Below, piece after piece: positions 1-30,500 of a DNA stretch of 60,000 nucleotides. Source of the stretch: Hydractinia symbiolongicarpus (lineage: Eukaryota > Cnidaria > Hydrozoa > Anthoathecata > Hydractiniidae); contig NC_079883.1 of assembly GCF_029227915.1 (NCBI RefSeq), positions 15,316,001 through 15,376,000 of the forward strand. The letters are read 5' to 3'. A program made the translations under genes and the position numbers. Under the pieces are notes generated by a model. The model searched no databases and was not told the origin of the DNA. It worked only from the letters and a program-made list of their open reading frames with translations. The first letter of the stretch is position 1; every line of letters begins with the position of its first letter.

Positions 1-17408
<17,408 letters not shown>

Positions 17409-18590
17409 TTATTTTAAGCACAAGTCTTTTATTCTCTTGTTGACAAACGTTTTAAGTTTGCTCCCATCTCTAGCAACTTGTGATCGAGGTGGATTATATG
17501 ACTCACAATTTGAGAACACCAAACCAATATCATCAAGAAAGTTTGTAACTTCATGATACTTTGCTGTATTTAGTTTACGCTTTATGGTACCAAAATCCAT
17601 GGGATGGTCAATAAAATCGGTGTAATCAGGAACCTACCATTAAAGCATATTAATTTAAAACAAAATTACAACATATACAGGACTTCATTGATCCTTCTAA
17701 TGCCTCTTACACCAAATGTTTTTTTTTTTGAAAACTTTGGTAAAAGAAAAAAAAATTAAATGCTAAATAAAGTAATAAAAAAATATACTTTGAAATAAAC
17801 TTGTATGAAAATACAAAATTGTGCAATCAGCATACAAGAATTAATTTACATCAGTGGCCTAAAGTTTATGCACTTTTTTCTTTATAAATAGGTAACACTT
17901 AGAAAAGACACTAGGCAATACAATAATAAAATTCACACAAAAAGGTTTCTAGTTAAAGAGCATTAAACTCTGATGATTTTTGTCATAATCTTGTGTTGGA
18001 GACAAGACTATTTTTCACAAATGTTTATTTATAAGTCCTTTGTAAACAAGAGCAATAGATCACTAAGGTAAAATATTTGCTTGTAGTGTGCCTGCATGAA
18101 AAAATATTAACAAAAATGTACCCAGAACACTTTGTTTTTTCCCCTGTAAAACATTATCAGGAAACTACTAACTCCATCATTATAAACATTATATACATTA
18201 AAATATAACATAACACTACACAATATATTTCGATTCTCTTTTCTATCTAAGAAGCAACACGAACCAATTGTCATATGAGGTGCATAAAAAACCATGCACC
18301 AAGTCTGTGCCTCTTGAAAAAATAGAAGAGAAACGGCCTACATGTGAACTGTAAGTAAAAGTAAGCATCGACTAAAACTCAAAATATTAGTAAAAGAAGA
18401 TGTAATTTCCTTTTCTTCTTATGCATATACTAAAAACTAACCTCCGTTAAATCCACTGGATCAAGAAAAACATCAGCCTCGCTTCGTTTAAATATATCAT
18501 TAATCAAAGTTGTACAATGTTTGAGCTGCTGACGCCCAAATCCCACTGAACTGCGCTGTGAAGAATGAGAAGAGCCCTGTGATTCAGTAT
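17409..18590 (-). CDS. BAZ1A: ACF1 bromodomain exons
   Basis: Exons 18442-18590 and 17409-17633. The bromodomain runs from about residue 1485 to the end: [19 protein letters not shown] (ZA loop, including VPDY), [12 protein letters not shown], and [10 protein letters not shown], with the acetyl-lysine-contacting Asn in YNPP. The stop codon comes about 25 residues after that motif, as in other ACF1 proteins. Confidence 0.93.
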
Positions 18591-21500
18591 CTACAAAAAA
18601 AATGTTTACTTAATTCCTTTTTAACATGTATCATTGCTAAATTTACACCAGGAAAAAATGCTCAAAACAATAACAATTTCGATTTAATAAAATACCAACA
18701 TGTTTTCTACTAAAATGAAAGTAGCTTCTTTAGCTACCAAGTTATTCACTAACAACACTCATCATAGAAACTTTATCAACAAAAATTAGCATAAAAAAAA
18801 TCAAATATTTATAATAACAAATCAAATTAATAAATCATTAGAACCATGCTGAATTATAAATTTTGCATAAATTGTACTTCTCATTGAGGTAGATATATGA
18901 ATGAATTTAAGGAAGTTGTGTTTTTCTATAATAAGCTTCAATATTATTCTAACCTTTTTGATAGGGATGTTATTTTTTCATTTCTTTATCTGGAAAGTTA
19001 TTTCTTTTTCCCCCATTTTTTTGTTTTTTTATTTGAGAGTTGTTGTTAAAAATACATCTTTTATACACTGGAATAGCTAACACATTCATGCCATTCAAGG
19101 TTCAAAATAGTCTTTCTTATTACCAGAATTTGTATTATAAATCAACACAGTTCTAAAGAATGTCTAAGGTGTTTGGAAAGGAGTAGGTAATGCTATATTT
19201 CAAGGAAAAAAAGCTACATGGGAAATAAGCGTGGTCAGGGATGATGTACTATCTTTTTTTCATGTATGCATCCAAACATATAGTTTTTATTCATTACAAT
19301 TGTGGGAGACACAATGTTTCTGGTTGACAATTAGTTTGGGAGGATAAAAGCTTTTTTTACTTTAGATCAAAAAAAACATTCCATATCTTTTCAGTAATCA
19401 ATTAAAACTAAGAGACAAAATAATTAACTGAAAAAAAGTTATTTAAAATTATACCACTGTGAAGGGGTTTTTGGTTCAAGAAAAACAGTACAGAGCATAT
19501 AAAGCCCATAACTTTTTGTATGTGCAGGGGTACACGGAGCAATTTGCCAACCCCTGCAGGTAAATCATGAAACTTGACTCTCCAAAGAGTGAAATAATTT
19601 GACTAGAGAACTATAAATTTAGCAATACTGCAGAAACACTTGATATACATTCATCATCAGCAAATGGTTAGGCTACATAGTGTGCTTGTTTTAAAAAAAG
19701 GAAAGGTTAACACTCACCACTGTCTAGCTTGACTCTCTTTGAAGGTCTTTCACTTGGAGGTGTAGTTTGATTTCTCTTACTCTGTTTATCACTTGATGTA
19801 GGTTTACCACGTTGTTGTGTTTTTTTCTTTTTTTGCTGCATTTCTTTTTCAGCTTCCTTTTGAGCTTTCTCTATAAATGTTTAAAGTAAAAATATAGAAA
19901 TAGAAAATACTGGATTTTCAATATCACTGATGGACAATAACCTACTTTTATACATCATAACACTAAATTTACTTCTTAAGATTCACCTCACGGGAAAAGT
20001 GTTTCATTTTCAATAAGCTATCATAACATATTTACTCATGTGAACTCCATCTAATTTTAGCATTCAAAGGGGAATTTATTAGGGAAACGCTCTTTCTAGG
20101 TAGGCAGTCAATATATTGAAAAGAAATCAAAATATGTAAAAAATCTTATTTGAAAAATATTTAGATTTGTGTGACCACCATTTACAAATGGTCCTGTGAA
20201 CTAATTTAGTTGTTATTTTTCTGGTTTTATTGGATAATCCCCAAATGTCGAATGACCCCTTATTTTGAAAATAGAGGGGATGCTAATTGAAATATTTGTT
20301 GATCTCAATTTTCTTGACATTCCAGACATTTTCAAACAATTTTTTAGCTAAAAACCCTGGCATTTTTTCCACAGTTTTTCTTATAGTTATGGTTGCTGAA
20401 CTAGCTGAGAGTTCAGGGAAAAAATGCAATATCCATTGAGAAAAAAAAAATAAAACAAATACAAGCTGAAGATAAAAACTGACATTGAAAAACAGCAAAT
20501 AAAAAGCATATGCATTACTGGAGTTAGTTGAAAGTTTAAAATTCCTGATCTGTTCCCAACATTTCATAAAAACACCAAATTTCCTGAAATTTTGCCTATT
20601 TTCAAAATTCCTGACAACAGAATGGACACTTCAAAATTCCTGACAACAGAATGGACACCCTGACTTATTCAATGAAATATGCTACTTCTAATAAAACAAA
20701 TAGTTTTGTTATGCATGCTTGCAAAATTGTTGTCTTGCACTGGTTAATACTTTATAAGTAAGTATTTTTATTCATTCAATTATTCCAATAGCGTACCACA
20801 ACTACAACTAACTCAAATCTTATTTTTATTAAGAAATTAGCATGACTTATTCTCGATAAAAAGTTTTTGTTTAGGGAAAATGTATTTTCTAATAAATTAG
20901 AAACACTGTGTATTTTTGATCACCATGTTTAAAATTACACTTTGCAATAAAGGATTAACTGCTTTGTGTAGCTAGCTAGCATACCTCTTAACTTTTCATG
21001 TGTTTGTGCTCTTTTTCTGTATGGTAAATCTGCATCTGCACCAGTGCATATTTGACAATGCCATACCCCTCGAGGTACTTTTTTCAGAGGGGGGTAGCAG
21101 CATTCAATATGAAAACTTCTTGGGCAGTCTTCACACAGAATAAGGGTGCCATCTTTGTTACAAACTGTACAATATTCTCCATGCGTAGATGCTTCACTTT
21201 CAGCTTCTATTAATTAAAAATAATAAGTCAGTCTCAGTGAAATGTACCATCATCAAACCAACCATCAAAATATATACTTAGTCACTTTTCCTCATATGGT
21301 TCGAATCAATTCTAATTGTTTTTAGACAAGCTTAAATTTTAAAATAATAATTTATGCTCAGCAATGATTATTATTTACTATACCAGTTATTAAAATCTCA
21401 CTAAAAGCAAAAAAGGTTTTTTATTATTAGTGCCTTTAACTTGCTTTTCTTTAAAAAACTAGTCTAAGCTACTAGAAATTGTTGTTTTACCACTTTCTTC

Positions 21501-24500
21501 TTCACTCTCATCTTCAGAATCTTCTTCAGAGTCTTCATCATTTTCACTCTCCTCCTCAGAGTCTTCTTCGACCTCTTCAACCTCCTCCTCTGTTTCATCC
21601 TCTGATTCTTCTTCCTCCTCTTCCTCTGTATCTTCTTGTGATTTTGTAGAATGTTTACGACTTCTACGTTGAATGTGGATAGGCCTACAGTCATGACAGA
21701 ACCAGTCTCCTTTCGGGACAGCCTTTAATGGTGGTTTTAGGCATCCCATATGGAAACCTCGATCACAACCATCACATAACAGCATTTCTTCTTCATTTCC
21801 TGAAGACACAAGATGTTGTAAAAGTAAAAATTCTAAATGCACCTTATTGCATATAAAAAATAACTGCTAAATCTGACACATTAACTTGTAGACTTTTGAT
21901 TATTTTTTACCTTTTCTACGACACATTCTACATCTTGTATTTTGAATAGACTTGTCCCAGATCACGGAACGATCCAAGGTATTTAAGTGTACAAATACTT
22001 GCGAAAAACTGGTACACTTTAGAAGAGATTCCTCCCAGCGACTTAAGCATGTGGATGATTTTTTCTCCTCATCATCTTTCTTTGCCTCATCATGAGCATT
22101 TTTTGATATTTCAAACTCAGCATTGGCGGCTTCCAACATTTCTTTTATTCTTTCACGTTTGATTTCATCACTTTCGCCAAGTGGTGGCTTGAGAAATTTT
22201 TTCTCTAAACTCTTTTCAATCTAAATTTCATGCGATAACACTTTCTCAGTTACGACTCAACCTGATGTGTAATTATAGCTTTGCATTGCCAGCTATTTCT
22301 GGCATGTTCATCATGAGAAACATTTTTTGCCATCATATGACGATGAGGATATTACATTATGATGCCTTAGCTAAAAAATCATCTTGTTTACCTTTCAGTA
22401 AATATTTTAAAAATTAGGAGTATAAAAACAGAAACATCACTCAAAATTAAGGGAAATGCTACCCAATTGAATATCAGAAATAACACTTTTAGTAAATTTT
22501 ATCGCCAAACCTGAAGAAGTGCTTCAGCTAACTCTTGCACAATGACTTGTTTCTCATTTTCTGGGACTTCAACTGGTGTACTACATCGTGTTTGTTCCTC
22601 CTTTACATTACTTTTAATGTGCAATGGCAAAGCTTTAGCAGGTGCACTTGTGTCTTGGTCATCGACTTCCATGCTGTCATGAACTCCATTGGTGATCCCA
22701 TTATCATTTGGCAATTGGACCTTTGGTTTATTGTCTTTGCCAGCATTGTCTACATTTATGGCATCCCCATTCAGCAAATTATTCTCTACTCCATTCATTG
22801 AATTCTTCTTACTAGCAACACCCACAGGTTCTGTATTTATTAATTTATTTATCCCATCCTCTATTGCAGCTCTCCATTGATCTCTTTTGTCTACACTGAT
22901 ACTGCCAAAATTTGCCAAGTATAACCGTTCTTCCAATTCTAGTAACTGGTCACGTAAGTTACCTTCAATATAATCATCCATTGTTTTAAACAATGTCTTG
23001 TCAATTTCGTTTGGATCAGGTTTCTTTTGAGTAGGCCGAGCTTTTCGATTTAAAGCTTTTTCTTTGCGTTTTTCAATATCATCAAAATGTTCCATTATTT
23101 GTTTTTGTTCATTACTAAGAGTCGTACGCAAGGCTTGCTCGCGAAGACCTCTGGGGTTTACTGATTTTAAGAGAGACTCAAATTGTTCTTTGTTAGATAT
23201 ACTGTACCACTTTGTTCTATCTCGAACTGAATAAACACCTGTGTCGATTCCACATTTTATGTTTTCAATAAAAGGCTTTAACACTGCACTTTTGTTTATA
23301 ATGTCCTCACATTGAGGTGTGTATTCGCATTTATAACGATTTAGAATTAACTTGTGGAGAGACTCTCCATTTTCTTTTGCTTGTAAAATATCTTCAAGAG
23401 AAACACTAGTGCATTCCTTCCTTTTAATTTCCACATCATCCTAAAATACATTTTGAATACAAATCATTTGCTAAGACATGATTTGATTTTGCTCCTTGAT
23501 ACAATTGTTTTGTTTTTTTCAAAACTCTGAAAACAAAAATGTATGAAAAAATGCATTATTTTACATACATAAAAAATGGTATGCCAAAATATCAAAAGGG
23601 AAAAACGTTTTTCTTATGGGAGAAAGGCAATAAAAAAGACGATTTATAGAAAATGTTTAATTTTTATATGTTAATTTATTTAATTTTAACCGGACTCACC
23701 ATTGGGGTACGCTCGTCTTCATCTTCAGTTTCTACTTCCTCTACCTCACCAGCACTTTCATCTAATTTTAATAACTGGATGGCTCCATCATCATTGTTTT
23801 CAACATAAACACCATCAATGCTAGAGAATTTCCAGTACCTTCTAAAAGTACGATCTTTCCCAAAGGGTACTTCTGATATTATCAAACTATATTTCGCTAT
23901 CTCGTTTAGAAGTTCTTTTTCTTTAAAGAGAAATTTGTCATGATGAAATTCCTCGATTTGTATCTCTTTTGCCTCTCTTCTTCTTTTTCTCTCTTCTTGC
24001 AGTTCCTCTTGGCTTTTACCTGACTTATCTCCTCCCTCTGTAATTTCCTCTGTTTCAACTTTTTTTTCTGCACCTGCAGACTCCTTGGCAGGCACTGGTG
24101 ATGACTTGGGTTTAGTACCAGTATTCGGAGAACTAAAAAATCATAATGGTCACACTAATCTTACTAGATAGTGAAAAAATTCACGTAGGCAGAACAATAG
24201 AAAAGATAGGTTTTACAAATCTTGATGACTTCAACAGTGCACATACAAAAAATCTTTTTTCATGAAATAAAGCTTAGACCCCACTGGGCATCTAAGCGCA
24301 TAAAAGTGTAGTCAGCTGAACATTTTAGATGACCTTGTACTTAATGTTGCCCCCACTTAATGTACAAGTGGCTGTAAATAGACTTAAATTTCATAAGCTA
24401 TAAAAATATTTCATGCTCTTCTGTAAAGTTGTTTTTAAAAATAGAGATATATGGTGATAATGATCAAGAAATTTTATTACCTTTACTATTGCTGAGGTGA

Positions 24501-27500
24501 CAAAATCGAAAAAAAAAGAGCTGCAAAAGAAGATTTTGGGTACGGAATATTTTTCTCAATATTTTCACAAAGTAATTCTTTTTGCATAAGATTTAAGTGC
24601 ATTTTCTCAACAAATATAACCAATCTGTACGTTGTCGTGCACAAATTAACTCTATTGAAAAAAGCTTTTTAAACTTAAAGCACGTTATTTATCTCTTGTG
24701 GAGAGTGAAAAACCTTCAGGTGAAAACCTTTTATGATTATAAAAGCTCATTTTAAATAATTTACTTATTTGTTTTAATCATCTTGTTGATCTAATAATGG
24801 ATTCTTCCAACCTGTTATATGGCTACATATAATATATGTTGTGAGCATGAAAGCTAAGCCAATCAAACTAAAGATGGTACTGCAAGGGCATGAATTTGAA
24901 CTTAGATTGTTTTATTTATTATAAGTTGTTGAAATCCTTCACAAATGAAAGATTAAGTAGTGTAATTTTTGTAACTGCACACCTATTTTGCTTTTTTTGC
25001 ATGCTTTAAAAAACTTCACAGTGCAATCATCATCACACACCATCGCTATGTACGAAAGTGATGTGCCACACTTGAGTGATTTTACTTTCAACCAGGCCTG
25101 TAACATTTTACTTATTAAAACAATTTAAAGATTGCAATATGTTTGTTCTTACTTTTGAGATAACTTCTCTTTTTTCTTTCGCTCAGCTTCTTCTTTTTGT
25201 TTGTTCCTCTCTTCCAACTTCTTTTTCCACCTTTCCTGTGCTACCATGCGCCTTCTTCTGTTTTCTTCATGTTGTAATTCACGCAATTCCTTTCTTAGGC
25301 TTTTAATTCTAAAGTAACCATAAAAATAAATGCATTTTATTGGTTAAACTAAGTAAACCACTGAAAGTGATTTTGAAAAATTAACATAAGATGAATGAAA
25401 TTATACAAATATTAGAAAGGTCTATAACGAATGATAAAATGCAGAAAAAGATCATTTTTAAATTAAAAAAAGTTCTGCTCCAGCGAAATCTTGTTTTACT
25501 TTATTAGGTAACAAAACTATTGCTTTGCCTGTCAATAATGTTACTTAGTGGGAAGCTGTAATAAAACTGTTCACAGCCATTTTAAACACACAAAATATAG
25601 GTAAATATATAAGAGATGAAGCCATGGTAACTGCTATTACTAGGGCTGTTCACAGAGTAGTGTTGAATGCACACAAAATATTTTAACAGCTACTGGTTGC
25701 GTAAAGTATCCCTGTTGGAACAGAATAAAATCAGTGCAAATTAAACTAGGTCAGTATGATCTGAATGACATCAAAGACATTGAAAGGTACTAATTAAATA
25801 CACTAAGACACCTGGAGAATCAGTAAAAAGTGCAAATTATACAATTTCTTTCAAACAAAGGTTTTTTTCGCCAATAAAGAAAACCATACTTATCAACAGC
25901 ATCTTCCATATACTCTCTTGTTGTAGACAACATCAGTGCTTGGTTGCACAACAGCACTAAAACCTTTAACTTTTCATCAATACCTAAGTCGTAAACACTG
26001 TTTGTCATAAGTTTTGTCATTATCATGTACTCTCTGTGTCGAAATGATACGCAAGGGTCATCTGACATTTGGTACTGCCCTCTACGTTGCCAATCAACAT
26101 AATTCACAATTCCTCCTAAATACAAAATGAAATAATATTTCGAACATATCTAATCATGCAATGCCTAGAAAAGTTTTGCTTTTATGAAACAACTTATTAA
26201 AACACACAGCCTTAACATTTGCATTACCAGAAGTTAAATGCATATTATTACAGACATACCAATTTGCACACCAGAGGAGAGAATGTGCAATCGTAAGATT
26301 TCTGTTAGTGAGTAGGGCTCAATGGTTAAATCACGCAAAGCCATGCCCTGGTAAAGCATAGGCCAGACAGCCGCAGCTCGGGCATTTGCAGAAGCTTTTT
26401 TTGCTAGTGCCTGTTCATTATCAATTCCATTTTCTGGTTGCATTGCTGGAGTGTTTTCACCAGACGTTGAGGCATCATCGTCGTCATCATTCATGTGCGT
26501 ATTTTCATCTTGTTGAAGACGGAGATAGGCATGCAAGAGAAATCTCAGGATTTCGTAATACTTCCCCTCAGCGTCATGTTCAGTTAGTGCTTCTTCTAAC
26601 CAACCTAAAATTAAACAAAATATAGAAACACAGTTCTAAAAATGTTTTCTATTGCCATTTATTAGTAGTGTCAAGAAACAAATTACTTTACAATTACTTA
26701 CTAAATGAAACTTTACCATCAATCTCATTGTCCAAATCAAACAATGAACCAAAGATATTAACAAACTCAACAACCATCACACAATCACCAATAAGTTCCT
26801 GATCAAGAACTGACTTGAATGGTACAAATGTTGGTAGAGGCTAAAGACGGGTTCACAAATTGAAAATAATAAAATAATTTAAAAAAATATTATTGTACCC
26901 TATACCATTTCACAAAAAGACAGAAAATTTTATTAGGAAAACAACGCATGTTCTACAAATCGCAAGCGTAAATCCATATTAGAGAATTTGCAAATGCGAT
27001 TTTTTTTTGATTTTTTACTCCTTTATAGAGCTCCTAAGTGGTGTGAACGTGTTAAATATATTAACAAAACACTTGCTTCGTCTCAGAACATAACCTATAG
27101 CAAATATATACTGTAGGATTAATTAAAACATTGAACGAAGAGAGTGTTGTACCACGTTGTATTCACTGTGATGGTCTACCTTTTGTTGCCGTGTTAATCC
27201 GTTCATCAACCTGGGCCTGACTATCTTTTCACCAGGGGTTATCTTTTCATTATGACGATTATAAAACCAGGGTATATTTATTTCCTTTTGCAGTTAAAGC
27301 CATTTTTGGCACCTGTTTTTAACAAATTAAATTTTGAAAGTTTTTTACAAAAAGACTTATACTGAAAGACTTTTGCAAAAAACAAATGAGAACGGACAGA
27401 AGATTTATTAATAGCAGCATGTGTTTACATTGCATATTGAAAATAAAACAGGTCTCTAAAGAGCTTAAGGCAAAATTTAAATTGCAAGTGAGCAATGCTG

Positions 27501-30500
27501 AAACATTATGTATACTGCATACCATTATTGCGTAACATTTCTCTTTCGAAAAAAAAAAAAATGATGTAAAATAATTCTCACACAAGCATTTTTTATACAG
27601 TTAAGAATTTGGAAATAATATACTTTCTATGAATACATAAAAACAAAAATAATATTAGAACTATACTCAAAAATAATATTGACAGTTGTAAAATCACAAG
27701 AAGACACAAACCAAGCTTTTAAGGGATTGCGGAATACTTTCACAAGTGGGGTAAAATTTGCATGAGAAATTTTAAATGATATTATTCACTTTTTGTTAAA
27801 ATTTCATGTAACTTTAGATATAGCTTTTTAAATATATATATTTCCCCTTCTCGTTCGACTGCCATCTTGGCTATCTTCACCTTTTTTCTTCGTTAAAAAT
27901 GTTTATTCTAACTCCAGTCTTTTTTAGTGGCACCTGACCCTGTTACGTAATATTTAGGTAGAGCTTTAAACATTACTGACTGTTATAGCCAGAACAGATA
28001 CCTTCGCCTGGCAAAGTAAATCAAAAGTTCTTTACAAATGATTTTTCTTTTAAAAAAAAGATAAAATAATTCTGCCTAAAGTTTTCTCAAACAATTTAAA
28101 AAAAAATATTCTGCAAATATAATATTCTGCTAAGCAATGAGATATTAAATGTGCATGATTTTTATCTCAAGAACTTTTATTTGGGACACAGGTTGTACAT
28201 AATTTTTATTTTTCAAAGGACTTTGAGATGCAGCTCGTGAAATTTACTGAACGTTCATCATGCCGCACATATCAAAAAGGGTAGAGGTGGGTCGGGAAAA
28301 GGGGAATCAGCCCCCTTTAAAGCTTGAATAGGGTTGAAGGCGGTTGAAGTCAGTTGTAATTTGTGACAGCACTCAGCATTGTTGACGTATAAGACAACGT
28401 ATTTTTAAAACCTAATACTGTCGGTAATTACTTCTGGAGAAGTCCCTAGAACATTGTGCGATCACATGTGCGTAAAGAAAAAGCCAATATTACAATGAAA
28501 AAAAGCAATTTTTTTTCCAGAGTATACAAGGTTGGCAATACTCATTTGGAATCATACGTCGCCCAGATCAACAGGTTATAGATCATTTATTTTTACAACT
28601 TGTTTGTTAAAATAAATTCGTTTTAATTTGAAATAAAATAAATCATGCACACACCAGCTGCTAATATAATATTTTTTCCGTTTTATTGCTTAGATGGCTA
28701 GTATATTATGTTGAATTATTTTTTAAAAAAATTAAAAACCATTCCTACAGAAATCGATTTGGAAAATATGTTGAATTTTTGGGCTTTAAAAGTCATTAAT
28801 TATAGCGAATGAAAGTCATTAGTTTAAGCAGACAAAAATATTAAAGCGGTCGTCAAAGTGGCATAAAAACAAATATTTAAAAACAATATTTGGGGTTACA
28901 TGAACATTTAACAAAAAGGTAATATGTCATTGGGAATTTCTGATGAAAATCTTTCATGTAAGTCCAACTTGTAAAAGTACCTTCCCTTTAATGAAAAATG
29001 CTCAATGTTTAAATCATTTAGTAAAGATGATAAATATTCTAAAAAAGCTTTGCAGGTAAACATTGCAATTTTTCTATACCAATGTGTACTTTTTTACCAC
29101 CTGAATAGCATTGCACGAGCAAGTGCATCACACGTGTCAGATGGAATTCTCTAAAGAGATATAGGCGTGTGCCAAAGCGTGTGCATACGATCGCACGCCT
29201 CTCCTGAAAAAGACTGTTTGACTAATAGCATTAATTACTTATTGCATGAAATTTTTGAGTTGAATATTTGATTTATTTACTGATGAACTGGCTTGAATTA
29301 AATGCACACACTCAAGGTAATTTATTAACATTTTCATGTTAGTAGAATAAAAGCACTAAAACGATCTACCACCTTTTCATCATAGCCAGTGCTTCCTACA
29401 CCAAAACTGCTTTTCCATTATCAAAGTGCAGTCCTATGATGATTGGAAGGAATTGATTGAATTTTGGACTGAAATGATCACTCTTCACAAAACCATGGTA
29501 AGGCTCAGGAAACTGCTTTGAAGTTACCTTCTACTGACATATTAAGTTCCACTCCATTGTCCTTAACTACAAGGAAAATGGAGTGGAACTTAATATTAAA
29601 CATTTGGATAAGATATTTAAAATATTTAAAAAAGACAAATTAACTGAGAAGAACAACGCAAATGAACAATTTGAGACTTATAGATGTCTAAAAGACACAT
29701 AGATTTGTAACTTTATGACAGAGTTCGATAAACAACTACATAAAACAAACAGGTACAAGACCACTATGTGTAATGCCCTTGCATATAGATTGCTCAAGGC
29801 TGCTAATTTAGAGACATAATTAAAAAAGCTCATCAGTGCAAATGTGTCTGACCTGATTTATGATGAACTCGCACTAAACTGATGAATATTTTTTTCGGAC
29901 AAGACATGCGTCCCAGTTTCAGAATTGGAACATCTTAACATTAAAGAAGAACACATTTTTTATGGAAAAGGCCAATTTGATGGGAATAACTCTTACAGTT
30001 CTGACAACAAAGAAGACACATTCTACTTACCAAAATGCAATCAAAAAAAGTATCAACAAGATTGACAAAACATTATGCGAACATGAACTTTTCAACTTTT
30101 CCTCCTTCAAACAGAGAAATACTTTATAAAACCCAAATTGCTGTGCTTCATGGTCAGGTAACAAGATGTAACATGTGATAGTATCAATTATTGAAAAAAT
30201 GAATGCTCCGATAACTTGCAAGGCAATGACGCTCTTGTCACTTTCAATGAAATAGTTCTGCGTTTGAATTTAAGTTATCAAAGGTGTTCGAATATCTGCA
30301 ATCCTTAAAATTACTGTTGTTGTAATCAACAGCAATGAAGGAATTACCACTGTTACTTTCCAAGTCATGCATAAAACGTGCAGATATAAAAATGGATTTC
30401 AAACACAACACAGCTAGAGCTTTAGGTAATGAAATTTTGCTTAAAATGACCTTAAGTTGACACTAACCCATTCCACTTACAAAATCTATAACATAACACA

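Noticed and set aside
21464-21694. Lys/Arg-rich minus-strand frame of 76 codons
   Set aside because: It is the shifted frame of the acidic Glu/Asp tract after ACF1 PHD1.
22535-22880. Plus-strand open frames opposite ACF1 exon 22511-23440
   Set aside because: They lie antisense to a confirmed coding exon, have no domain and reflect its codon composition.
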